This document shows, one piece after another, positions 1 to 6,692 of a DNA stretch of 11,972 nucleotides. Both the position numbers and the translations under genes were made by a program. The notes under the pieces are model-generated. The model saw only the letters and a program-made list of their open reading frames with translations. It searched no databases and was not told where the DNA came from. The stretch comes from an uncultured Lachnospiraceae bacterium. GTDB lineage: Bacteria; Bacillota; Clostridia; Lachnospirales; Lachnospiraceae. The stretch lies in assembly GCA_947068385.1 (NCBI GenBank), contig CAMTBF010000060.1, forward strand, positions 1-11,972. The letters are read 5' to 3'. Position 1 is the stretch's first letter; the number at the start of each line of letters is the position of its first letter.

Positions 1-88
1 TTCAATTTCAAAATTATCAAAAGCCTCATAAAAATTTTCTTGTTTATTTAAGATTATTGCACTTTTTCCGGCCGTCCATGAGGCAAAG
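1..88. other. AT-rich non-coding end of window
   Basis: The first ~65 bases are strongly AT-rich, in sharp contrast to the GC-rich genes to the right. I see no convincing gene, and no hairpin followed by a T-tract that would clearly terminate the minus-strand gene ending at 139. On the minus strand an ATG at 29-27 opens a frame that runs off the window edge (MRLLIILKL...). It has no ribosome binding site and only nine codons are visible, so it is not called. The base composition would fit a promoter or intergenic region for a gene outside the window. Confidence 0.5.
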
Positions 89-144
89 ATAGCCTAGGTA
101 TGCCCTAAGGATAACCTAAGAATGCCCCAAGGATACCCCTAAGG
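89..144. repeat. 22-bp tandem repeat, about 2.5 copies
   Basis: Two adjacent 22-nt units (89-110 and 111-132) differ at only four positions. They are followed by a shortened 12-nt third unit (133-144). Each 22-nt unit is made of two related sub-units, one of 10 nt (ATAGCCTAGG or ATAACCTAAG) and one of 12 nt (TATGCCCTAAGG or AATGCCCCAAGG). The recurring core is CCTAAGG/CCTAGG, which is palindromic or nearly so, so neighbouring units could pair in the transcript. The last unit overlaps the TAG stop (139-141) of the minus-strand hydrolase gene, so the array forms the very 3' end and 3' UTR of that gene. It may act as an mRNA-end element, a protein-binding array, or merely be slipped-strand expansion; the sequence does not decide. 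Confidence 0.7.
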
Positions 145-891
145 CCGCAGCACGGCGCACACCGGGTAATGGTCGGAAAGGAACACCCCGTCCTTTACAT
201 CCTCCCACTTTTCCACGCTCTCACAGGCGAACCCTCTCGTGATGATATAGTCGATGCAGCAGGGCGATTCCGTCCGCAGGTAGCCATGATAGGTGATGCC
301 GATTCCCTCCGTCACATTGGTATAGGGAGGATACTCCCGCACCACCCCCATCTCCCGGCTGTCCGGCTCCGCGTTCATGTCCCCCGTGATGACGACGGGA
401 GCATCGGCAAAAAGTGACGCCCGGCCCAGCTTCTCCATAATCTGCCGCATCCCCTGTTCCCTGGCCCCGGCCCCCTCGTGGTCCAGATGGGTGTTCACCA
501 CCCGGAACACCCGCTTCGTGGCAAGCTCCTCAAAGACCGCCTCCGTGGTCACCCTGGGGCAGGTGCTCTGGTCCGGATAGCGGGAGGCGGGCACATAGGG
601 CGTGTCCGACAGCCAGTAGGTCTCCATCTGAATCAGGTTGAAGGCGTCCCGGCGATAGGCAATGGTTGCCTGCTCGTCCTCCAGTGTCTCGCTGCGCCCG
701 CAGCCGATGACATAGTACCTGGGAAGCGCCTCCTTCAGCCAGGCGGCCACATGGGGCAGCACCTCCTGGAAGCAGACGATGTCCGGCTCTTCCTTCGCAA
801 GCTTCTCTAAAATCAGGGGCTTGCGGTAGCAGAAATCGTTGTCCCCGTCCTGACCGTAATCACATCGAATATTGAAAGTCACTATCTTCAT
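139..891 (-). CDS. Endonuclease/exonuclease/phosphatase-fold hydrolase
   Basis: A 250-residue metal-dependent phosphoesterase-type protein of the EEP (exonuclease III / DNase I / CCR4) superfamily. The family motifs appear in order: FNIR near residue 6 (Asn7), FQEV with metal-binding Glu43, NTHLDH (Asn133, His135), GDMNAEP (Asp171, Asn173), IDYI (Asp214) and the terminal SDHYPV (Asp240, His241). Length and motif order match the small single-domain bacterial branch with a YHGY element (about 201-204) before the IDYI strand. No signal peptide is evident, so it is probably cytoplasmic. The start at 891 is chosen because MKIVTFNIR is the natural first strand and AGGGAG lies 8 nt upstream; the open frame extends to 954, but that extra part looks non-native. 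The gene is 326 nt downstream of the alpha-mannosidase, so it may be transcribed separately. The substrate is unknown: proteins of this branch are often annotated as nucleases, but a phosphodiester on a sugar or lipid is equally possible. The fold assignment is secure and the role is not. Confidence 0.9.
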   Translation of the reverse strand: MKIVTFNIRCDYGQDGDNDFCYRKPLILEKLAKEEPDIVCFQEVLPHVAAWLKEALPRYYVIGCGRSETLEDEQATIAYRRDAFNLIQMETYWLSDTPYVPASRYPDQSTCPRVTTEAVFEELATKRVFRVVNTHLDHEGAGAREQGMRQIMEKLGRASLFADAPVVITGDMNAEPDSREMGVVREYPPYTNVTEGIGITYHGYLRTESPCCIDYIITRGFACESVEKWEDVKDGVFLSDHYPVCAVLRP

Positions 892-1089
892 CCTGTCATC
901 TCCCTGTCTGAAAATTTTGTGTCGCAAAGCCATGCCACTGTAGAATGCCGCCAATGGATTGACACGAAAATCCGTTTGTCGTTAAGCGTCAAGTCAAATC
1001 CAGCTTGACCGCACCGCAGCCAACTCATTCCACAAGCTCGCTACGCACTACGGAGACATAGCATCCGTCCCATTTTCCCTTCCTGCGCA

Positions 1090-1122
1090 AATCCTCCGGC
1101 ATGACCGGAGGATTCGTTTTTT
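1090..1122 (+). terminator. Plus-strand intrinsic-terminator-like hairpin
   Basis: A perfect 10-bp stem, AATCCTCCGG (1090-1099) and CCGGAGGATT (1105-1114), encloses a 5-nt CATGA loop. On the plus strand it is followed by CG and six T residues (1117-1122), the classic Rho-independent layout. On the minus strand the hairpin is preceded by A residues and followed by GC-containing sequence, so it should not terminate the minus-strand genes. No plus-strand gene is visible upstream of it, which makes its orientation odd. Confidence 0.65.
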
Positions 1123-1167
1123 ATGCACAGGCCCGCACAGCAGAAATGTGCCGCTAATGCCGTGCAG

Positions 1168-1195
1168 CGGGCAGGGGAAAAATTTCCCCTACCCG
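1168..1195 (-). other. Stem-loop just after the alpha-mannosidase stop
   Basis: Arms CGGG-C-AGGGGAAA (1168-1180) and TTTCCCCT-A-CCCG (1183-1195) form a long, nearly perfect inverted repeat with a single C/A mismatch. It lies 22 nt downstream of the alpha-mannosidase TGA. In the minus-strand transcript the T-rich segment falls inside the hairpin and none follows it, so it is not a textbook intrinsic terminator. It may cap and stabilise the 3' end of the operon mRNA or cause partial termination. Confidence 0.5.
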
Positions 1196-1217
1196 ATTTG
1201 CATATTCAGTTTCAGCC

Positions 1218-4200
1218 TCACCGCTCCACTCTCACGGTCTTGATCTCAAACGCCCTGAACGGCAGGACAAGCTTCCCGTCCGCCACAGGCACTTCCTCGA
1301 TGACGTTCTCCAGCATATCGCACAGGTACGCTTTCTTCACGCCCAGCTGCAGGCTCACCTCCGCCTTTGTAGCCGCCTTCTTGGCCTCGTACAAACGCAG
1401 GATGACATCCCCGCTTCCGTCCTCCGCAGGCTTCATGGTATCCAGGATCACATTGGCCTTATCCACGCTCACAGCGCTGAAGCGCTCCACTGCCCCCTTG
1501 CTCACCACAGGCTTCACGTTCAGCTCATAGCCCTGTCTGACCACATCGCTGTCAGCGAACGCCCCCTCCCATGCCGTGAAGGCATAGGTGAAGGAATGCT
1601 GCCCGTTGTCCGCCCGCATCTCAGGAGAGGCAGCGGCCCGCAGGAGGGTCAGCTCCAGGGCGTTGCCGTTCATGCTGATGCCGTACTTACAGTCGTTGAG
1701 CACCGCCGCGCCGTGGGAGCCGTCGCAGAGGGCGCTGTAGCGATGGTTGCACACCTCGAACCTGTCCTTGTCGTAGAGCCTGGAGCGATGTGCGGGACGC
1801 TCCACATAGCCGAACTGCATTTCGTTGATGCCGTTCTCCGCGTATACGTCCACCGGGAAGGACACCTTCAGCAGCCTGTGAAGCTCCTTCCAGTCCACCT
1901 CAGTGTCGAACACCAGCCTCCTGCTGTCCGCGGCCAGGCGGATATACTGCGTGAAGCCGGACTCGCTGAACCTCCCCGTGACCTTCAGCACGCCCTCCAG
2001 GCCATCCGAGACCTTCTCCACCGTCACCTGGGTGACAGCCTTCACCTCCTGCAGGATATAGTTGGAATCGATGTCCCAGGCATCGAACATCCGGGGCACG
2101 TCCTTGTACAGGCGGAACCGGTTCATAGGCTGCGCCGCATACTCCCTGCCGGACTCCTTCAGCACAAAGGACACCACTTCGCCCCTTGCGTCCACAGTCG
2201 CCCTGACCTGGCTGTTCTCCAGCACATAGCCGTCTCCCTCTTCCTTCACGGACACAGCCGCTTCCGCGCCATCCCCGGAAGCCCCGGCCTCTGCGGGCAC
2301 CAGCGACACCGCGCCGCAGGAGGGGATGTCCACGATAGCCTTCACGCCCGCCTCTGTCTTCTGCACAGGCAAAGCCTGGCCCTCAAGGGTCCGGGCCCCT
2401 GCTCCAAAGGCCTCCGGCAGCTCCACCAGAGCCTTCCTGTCAAAGCTCAAGGAGTTCCACACCGTCACGGCATTTTCATCCTTCCGCTCTGTCAGCGCCT
2501 CGATCGCCTGATTCAGCAGCTCCTGTGCCCCCGCGTGGATGGCCTCATGGGCCTTGTTGGCCTCCACGTAGACCCGTCCGATGCTGGAGCCGGGCAGGAT
2601 GTCATGGAACTGGTGCAGCAACAGCTCCTTCCACAGGGCGTCCGCCTTGGCCAGGTCATACTCCAGGCCCCGTCCCAGGCCTAAGCTGCTCCAGAACTCC
2701 TCCTCCCGCATGGCAAGCTCATTGCGGCGGTTGTTCTTCTTCACCGCCGCCTGGGAGGTGTAGGTCCCCCTGTGGGCGCTGAAATACAGCTCTCCCACGT
2801 AGGTGTTCACCGGGCCGCCCTTCTCCTCCATGTCATGGAAGAACTCCATGGGGCCAGCCATCTTCACCTTCACGCTGCCCTCCAGGTCCTCCTGGCGCTT
2901 CGCGTACTCGATGTAGTCCCTGGCCGGGCCGCCGCCGCCGTCGCCGTATCCGTAAGGCATCAGGAAAGCCTCCAGATCCTGCACCTGGGTCCGTTTCTTC
3001 CAGATATTGTTGGCTTCGATCGGATCCGTGCGGTAGGTGTAGCTGGTGGGCAGGAAGGACACCACCTGGCTGCCGTCCATGCCCTCCCAGGTGAAGTAAT
3101 GGTAAGGGAACTGATCCCCCTCATTGTAGGACCAGAATATCTTCTGGGTCACCAGGTAGTCCACGTCGCAGCCCTTCAGGATCTGGGGCAGGGCCGCCGT
3201 GTAGCCGAAGGTATCGGGGAGCCAGAGCACCTTGCTGTCCACGTCGAACTCTTCCTTATAATACCGTTTCCCGTGTATCAGCTGACGGATAAGCGCTTCC
3301 CCGCTGGCCATGTTGGTGTCCGGCTCCACCCACATGGCGCCGTCCGCGATCCACTGGCCGCCCTTCACCGCCTCCTTGATCCTGGCGAAGAGCTCGGGAT
3401 AGTACTTTTTGCACATCTCATAGGAGGCCGGCTGGCTCTGGATGAACTTGTACTCCGGATACTCCTCGATCAGGCGCAGCTGGGCCGCGAAGGTCCGCTC
3501 GGTCTTGCGGTAGGTCTCCGCCATGGGCCAGAGCCATGCCAGATCCAGATGGGCGTTGCCCACGGCGTAGAAGACGGGAGCGCTGGAGCCGTTCTTCGCC
3601 TCCATCGCAGGGCGCAGGGCCTCCCTGGCCTGTCTGTAGGAAGCGATGCGGCCCTCCCTGGGCTGCTCGAAATCCGCGATCAATGTGAACTCCTGCAGGG
3701 CCTTGGCGATCTTCGCCGCCCGCAGGGAGGTCTCGTCCAGGGTCAGCAACAGCGCGCTGAGGGTAGCCACGTCCATGTAGAGCTGATAGGCATCCTCATT
3801 CCAGATGCCGAAGGTGCATTTCCCCAGAGAGCGCCGCTCCCCCTCCACGGCCGTGTCCTCAAAGGCACCGGGCAGCACCGGGCCGGTGGCGCAGCCCCCC
3901 GTAGGGGCCTCGGGCATGAAATGGCCCGCATAGGTCTCCATCAGGATGTCATACCGCTCCCCGCCCTGGGCGCAGGTGCTGAGCACATTGTCCTCTATGA
4001 AGTGATGGGGCTCGATCACCCAGGACGCCCGGTAGGTCCCGAAGGATTTCCCGTTCACGAACAGGGTGGACTCCCCCTGGGGCTTCAGATCCATCACGAT
4101 CCGCTGGCCCTTTGCCTCCTCCGGCAGGGCGATGCTCCCCCGAAACCAGCAGTACTCCCACTCATGCCCCCAGGTAAAGCCCGGGGCCACCGGCTGGAAA

Positions 4201-4349
4201 GGCCCCTTCTGAGCCTCTTCCGGTGTCAGGTACTCCATGGTGGGGAAAGCCTCCCAGGCAATCTCCCCCAGGGGCTGGTACAGGTCGTCCTTCAGGGTGC
4301 GCATCCAGTGCTTCACCCTGTCCTTCCATTCAGAATGCATTACTTTCAT
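1218..4349 (-). CDS. Alpha-mannosidase, glycoside hydrolase family 38
   Basis: A 1043-residue GH38 enzyme that hydrolyses terminal alpha-linked mannose with retention, using a bound zinc ion. Seen: an N-terminal beta-rich domain (about 20-190); the catalytic core starting at GNAHLDLAWLW, with zinc ligands near His267 and Asp269; WVEPDTN near 341-347; and WLPDTFGY with the predicted nucleophile near Asp379. Next come a glycine-rich YGYGDGGGGP stretch (about 467-476), HRGTYTSQAAVK (about 526-537) and HQFHDILPGSS with the last zinc-site His near 581, then a long C-terminal beta-sandwich region. Length is usual for bacterial GH38. No signal peptide is visible, implying cytoplasmic action on imported oligosaccharides. 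The ATG at 4349 is preceded by GGAG at suitable spacing. An in-frame GTG at 4388 with AGGAGG 6 nt upstream is a real alternative, but it would add a basic tail (AASKFDRKRRK) that looks unlike the domain. The gene is 54 nt behind the glycyl radical enzyme and is probably co-transcribed with it. Family certain; exact linkage specificity unknown. Confidence 0.95.
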   Translation of the reverse strand: MKVMHSEWKDRVKHWMRTLKDDLYQPLGEIAWEAFPTMEYLTPEEAQKGPFQPVAPGFTWGHEWEYCWFRGSIALPEEAKGQRIVMDLKPQGESTLFVNGKSFGTYRASWVIEPHHFIEDNVLSTCAQGGERYDILMETYAGHFMPEAPTGGCATGPVLPGAFEDTAVEGERRSLGKCTFGIWNEDAYQLYMDVATLSALLLTLDETSLRAAKIAKALQEFTLIADFEQPREGRIASYRQAREALRPAMEAKNGSSAPVFYAVGNAHLDLAWLWPMAETYRKTERTFAAQLRLIEEYPEYKFIQSQPASYEMCKKYYPELFARIKEAVKGGQWIADGAMWVEPDTNMASGEALIRQLIHGKRYYKEEFDVDSKVLWLPDTFGYTAALPQILKGCDVDYLVTQKIFWSYNEGDQFPYHYFTWEGMDGSQVVSFLPTSYTYRTDPIEANNIWKKRTQVQDLEAFLMPYGYGDGGGGPARDYIEYAKRQEDLEGSVKVKMAGPMEFFHDMEEKGGPVNTYVGELYFSAHRGTYTSQAAVKKNNRRNELAMREEEFWSSLGLGRGLEYDLAKADALWKELLLHQFHDILPGSSIGRVYVEANKAHEAIHAGAQELLNQAIEALTERKDENAVTVWNSLSFDRKALVELPEAFGAGARTLEGQALPVQKTEAGVKAIVDIPSCGAVSLVPAEAGASGDGAEAAVSVKEEGDGYVLENSQVRATVDARGEVVSFVLKESGREYAAQPMNRFRLYKDVPRMFDAWDIDSNYILQEVKAVTQVTVEKVSDGLEGVLKVTGRFSESGFTQYIRLAADSRRLVFDTEVDWKELHRLLKVSFPVDVYAENGINEMQFGYVERPAHRSRLYDKDRFEVCNHRYSALCDGSHGAAVLNDCKYGISMNGNALELTLLRAAASPEMRADNGQHSFTYAFTAWEGAFADSDVVRQGYELNVKPVVSKGAVERFSAVSVDKANVILDTMKPAEDGSGDVILRLYEAKKAATKAEVSLQLGVKKAYLCDMLENVIEEVPVADGKLVLPFRAFEIKTVRVER

Positions 4350-4390
4350 AATCTTTCTCCTTTTTCTATCAAATTTTGAAGCTGCCACAT
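4346..4390 (-). CDS. Possible 14-residue leader peptide
   Basis: Between the glycyl radical enzyme and the alpha-mannosidase a tiny frame reads MWQLQNLIEKGERL. Its ATG is 4 nt behind a perfect AGGAGG, and its TGA overlaps the alpha-mannosidase ATG as ATGA (4349-4346). That arrangement is typical of translational coupling. The caveat is that the same AGGAGG is even better spaced (6 nt) for the in-frame GTG at 4388 of the alpha-mannosidase. The peptide may therefore be only a shadow of an upstream start. It has no recognisable function. Confidence 0.3.
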   Translation of the reverse strand: MWQLQNLIEKGERL

Positions 4391-4403
4391 CAGGCCTCCT
4401 GGC

Positions 4404-6590
4404 CTAGGCGCTCAAAAAACGATCCACGATCTGCTGTCTGTACTCCCTGGACAGCGACGCAAAGAACGCGGAGTACCCGGTCACGCGCACCACCAGATCC
4501 GGATAGGACCCGGGATCCTCATGGGCGGCCAGGAGCTTCTCCCTGGACACGCAGTTCATATTGATCAGCGTGCCCCCTGCCTGCTCGTGGGCATGGATCA
4601 GCGCCACCAGCGCGTCCACGCCGCCCTCGCTCTCCACAAGCCCCGTGTCGATGTCCAGGTGCAGGGGCGCGGAATTGCCGTACCCCGCCTGGGTCATGGC
4701 CACCGCATTGGCCTTCAGCACCGGCGAAAAGGTGTCTATGCCCCTGGCGAAGCCGGGATCCGGCTCCGAGGAATGGGAGATGGGCTCTCCGGCAAACCTG
4801 CCGTTGGGGGTGGCCTCCAGGGTCTTTCCGTAGGCGTAGACGTCCCCGTGGGAGAACATGCCCGGCACCACCATCAGATAGTGCTTCGGCGTGGGCGTCC
4901 CCTTGCAGAGGGCCACGTAGTAGTCCCGGATCCTCACGGCCCAGCTCTCTGCCCTGCTCTCCGGGGAGCCGAACCTGCGGATATTCTTCAGCATCAGCCG
5001 CTCCCGCTCCGCCCCCTCATAGTTGGTGGCCAGAAGCCGGAACAGCCGCTCCCAGGTCATCTTCCTCTCCTCCACCACCCGCTGCTCGATCGCCGCGAAG
5101 GAATCCGCCACGGTGGCCAGGGCAATGCCGTCGATGTTCAGGTCCAGGATGTCCACGCCGCCGTTGGAGCAGTTCAGCCCCCTCTCGATGGGGCCGTGCA
5201 TGAACAGGTTCAGCACGATCTCCGGCAGGTTCCTCTGCATGACCTCATAGTGCCGGTCATAGCCCCTCTTGATGCAGTCCACCATCGCGTCCAGATGGCT
5301 GCAGAAGCGCTCCCACAGCCGCTCCAGGGAAGGCTCCCCCTCCTTCTGCAGGTCCTCCAGGGCATAGTGCAGGGCCACCGCCATGTTCACCCGGGTCACA
5401 TCCTGCAGCGGGTATTCCCTGCCCGGTATGGCCACCCAGTTGCAGCCGCATTTCACGCGCATCCTCCCCAGCTCCACAGGAAAGCCGTTCCTGGCATAGC
5501 CCTCCGCGATCCCTTTTTCCAAAGAATAGCACACTCCGTATCCGTCTGCAAGAGTATATTCCACCGCCCGGCGCAATAATTTTTCAGGCGCCTCCCCCTG
5601 GCCCTCCAGGGGGGCATGGACGCGGATGCCCAGGTTGGTGGGAATGTGGAGCAGGTGCATGGCGTCCAGGATCACGAAGGACAGCCTGGATGTCACCTCC
5701 CTGTCTCCCGCCGGCGTCAGGCCCCCGATCTGGGTATAGTGGGTGTCGTTGAAATACAGGCTGGCCAGGATCCAGACAGCCTCCTCCTCCGTCAGGATCC
5801 CTGCCCGGACATCCCGCTCAAAATAGTCCTCCAGCAGGGTGTCCAAAGCCCCCAGCGCGCCTCCCGCGTAGTAGGTTCTGTCCACGGACTGGAAATGGGC
5901 CAGGAACTGCACCGCCTCCCGGAAGGTCTCCGGGGGCCTTTGGGTCAGGGCCTCGTTGATCCTCCCGATCTCCTCATAGTTCTTCCTGCGGAAGGGGTCG
6001 CTCTCCCCTGCCGCCAGCGCCTCCGCCAGCCGGGCATGGGCCTCCACCCACTCCAGGATCCCCAGCACCAGCTGCTCCTCCCCCTCGTAGAAATCCGGAT
6101 CCGCGGGGCGGTTCCTCCTCCGATAATGGCGGATTTTTTCCAGCAGGCCCTGCCAGCCCTCCTTCAGCCCGATCTCCATGTCCGGGCACAGATGGTTCAT
6201 GGCCCCAAAGCCCGGCTGGGTGATGCGGTATTTCCGCCTGGTCTCCTCCAGCTCCCGGGGGATGTCCTCCGCCCCGATCCCCAGGGGGACGAAGCGGTCC
6301 AAGGTCCCCACCCAGCAGGTGGCCAGCGCGCTGTCCGGATTGATGTATTTGGGCATTTCGTTCAGGAAACGGCGCAGGTTCCTGCCAATCAGGGCACAGC
6401 CGTGTACCTTGCCGTCAGCCGCGCATTCGGGCTCAAAGGCGAACTCCTCGAAGTCGATGAAGCCGTGATCGTCGATATCGATAGAGCCGTGCCTTTTTAT
6501 CTTTTTTTCGTTGATCGCCAGCTTGCTGTCATGCAGCCGCCCGATCCTGTCCATGACTTCCCGGGACACTACAACCTTCTCTGTATTCAT
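4404..6590 (-). CDS. Glycyl radical enzyme, pyruvate formate-lyase-like, unassigned reaction
   Basis: A 728-residue member of the glycyl radical enzyme superfamily, which uses a backbone glycine radical to generate a thiyl radical for C-C, C-O, C-N or C-S chemistry under anaerobic conditions. Seen: an N-terminal ten-stranded-barrel region (PFL domain); an IGGLTPAGDREVTSRLS segment (about 289-304) typical of the family; the active-site loop with Cys381 and Cys383 in KCGCNWVAIPGREY; and a C-terminal RVTGYSAFF glycyl loop whose Gly705 is the radical site, 23 residues from the end as usual. The expected GCVE motif of dehydratases and eliminases is absent: Asn384-Trp385 follow Cys383. There is also no adjacent Cys-Cys as in pyruvate formate-lyase. 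It is therefore not safely a formate acetyltransferase, glycerol or diol dehydratase, choline lyase or hydroxyproline dehydratase. The start at 6590 has GGAGG 4 nt upstream; the longer frame from 6641 lacks one. The activase ends 102 nt upstream, and glycosidases flank the pair, which suggests a carbohydrate-related substrate (inference). Confidence 0.93.
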   Translation of the reverse strand: MNTEKVVVSREVMDRIGRLHDSKLAINEKKIKRHGSIDIDDHGFIDFEEFAFEPECAADGKVHGCALIGRNLRRFLNEMPKYINPDSALATCWVGTLDRFVPLGIGAEDIPRELEETRRKYRITQPGFGAMNHLCPDMEIGLKEGWQGLLEKIRHYRRRNRPADPDFYEGEEQLVLGILEWVEAHARLAEALAAGESDPFRRKNYEEIGRINEALTQRPPETFREAVQFLAHFQSVDRTYYAGGALGALDTLLEDYFERDVRAGILTEEEAVWILASLYFNDTHYTQIGGLTPAGDREVTSRLSFVILDAMHLLHIPTNLGIRVHAPLEGQGEAPEKLLRRAVEYTLADGYGVCYSLEKGIAEGYARNGFPVELGRMRVKCGCNWVAIPGREYPLQDVTRVNMAVALHYALEDLQKEGEPSLERLWERFCSHLDAMVDCIKRGYDRHYEVMQRNLPEIVLNLFMHGPIERGLNCSNGGVDILDLNIDGIALATVADSFAAIEQRVVEERKMTWERLFRLLATNYEGAERERLMLKNIRRFGSPESRAESWAVRIRDYYVALCKGTPTPKHYLMVVPGMFSHGDVYAYGKTLEATPNGRFAGEPISHSSEPDPGFARGIDTFSPVLKANAVAMTQAGYGNSAPLHLDIDTGLVESEGGVDALVALIHAHEQAGGTLINMNCVSREKLLAAHEDPGSYPDLVVRVTGYSAFFASLSREYRQQIVDRFLSA

Positions 6591-6692
6591 ACTTCCTCCA
6601 TGGGCCGCCAGGGAAGCGGACTCCCCTGCCCTGACGGCCATATCTTGTCAAATTTCCCGCAGCGGGCCAAAGGGCCGTCCCTTCCCCTTGCT

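Larger units (their letters stand above)
892..1217. other. 326-nt intergenic region with several stem-loops
   Basis: This gap separates the alpha-mannosidase stop from the start of the phosphoesterase-fold gene. No convincing ORF is present. It holds two strong stem-loops, listed separately (1090-1122 and 1168-1195). Weaker ones are GTCAA/TTGAC at 993-997 and 1005-1009, which also has a direct GTCAA repeat at 988-992, and ACGGA/TCCGT at 1050-1054 and 1064-1068. The density of self-complementary segments between about 955 and 1122 suggests a structured RNA or a remnant of a dispersed intergenic repeat. No known riboswitch class or tRNA is recognisable. A promoter for the downstream gene is expected here, but no clear -35/-10 pair is visible on the minus strand. 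Confidence 0.5.

Noticed and set aside
89..144. CRISPR-like array
   Set aside because: The units are contiguous without spacers, are only 22 nt and 12 nt long, and no cas genes are present.
892..954. N-terminal extension of the phosphoesterase-fold gene (MAAFYSGMALRHK...)
   Set aside because: The fold begins naturally at MKIVTFNIR, with AGGGAG placed correctly before the ATG at 891. The extension has no ribosome binding site.
959..987. Complete plus-strand promoter at TTGACA
   Set aside because: The -35 is perfect, but at 17-18 nt the only -10 candidates (TTAAGC, TAAGCG) match the consensus at two positions, so it is mentioned only as a weak hint.
2772..4379. 535-codon open frame on the plus strand
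   Set aside because: It lies wholly antisense to the GH38 gene, whose motifs are unmistakable. The frame is His/Leu/Gly/Pro-rich in the way expected from a GC-rich complement, with no family motif.
4392..4405. AGGCC/GGCCT hairpin at the glycyl radical enzyme stop as a terminator
   Set aside because: The stem is only 5 bp with a 4-nt loop, has no T-tract, and coincides with the ribosome binding site of the next gene.
6591..6641. Upstream start of the glycyl radical enzyme (MAVRAGESAS...)
   Set aside because: No ribosome binding site precedes the ATG at 6641, whereas GGAGG directly precedes the ATG at 6590.
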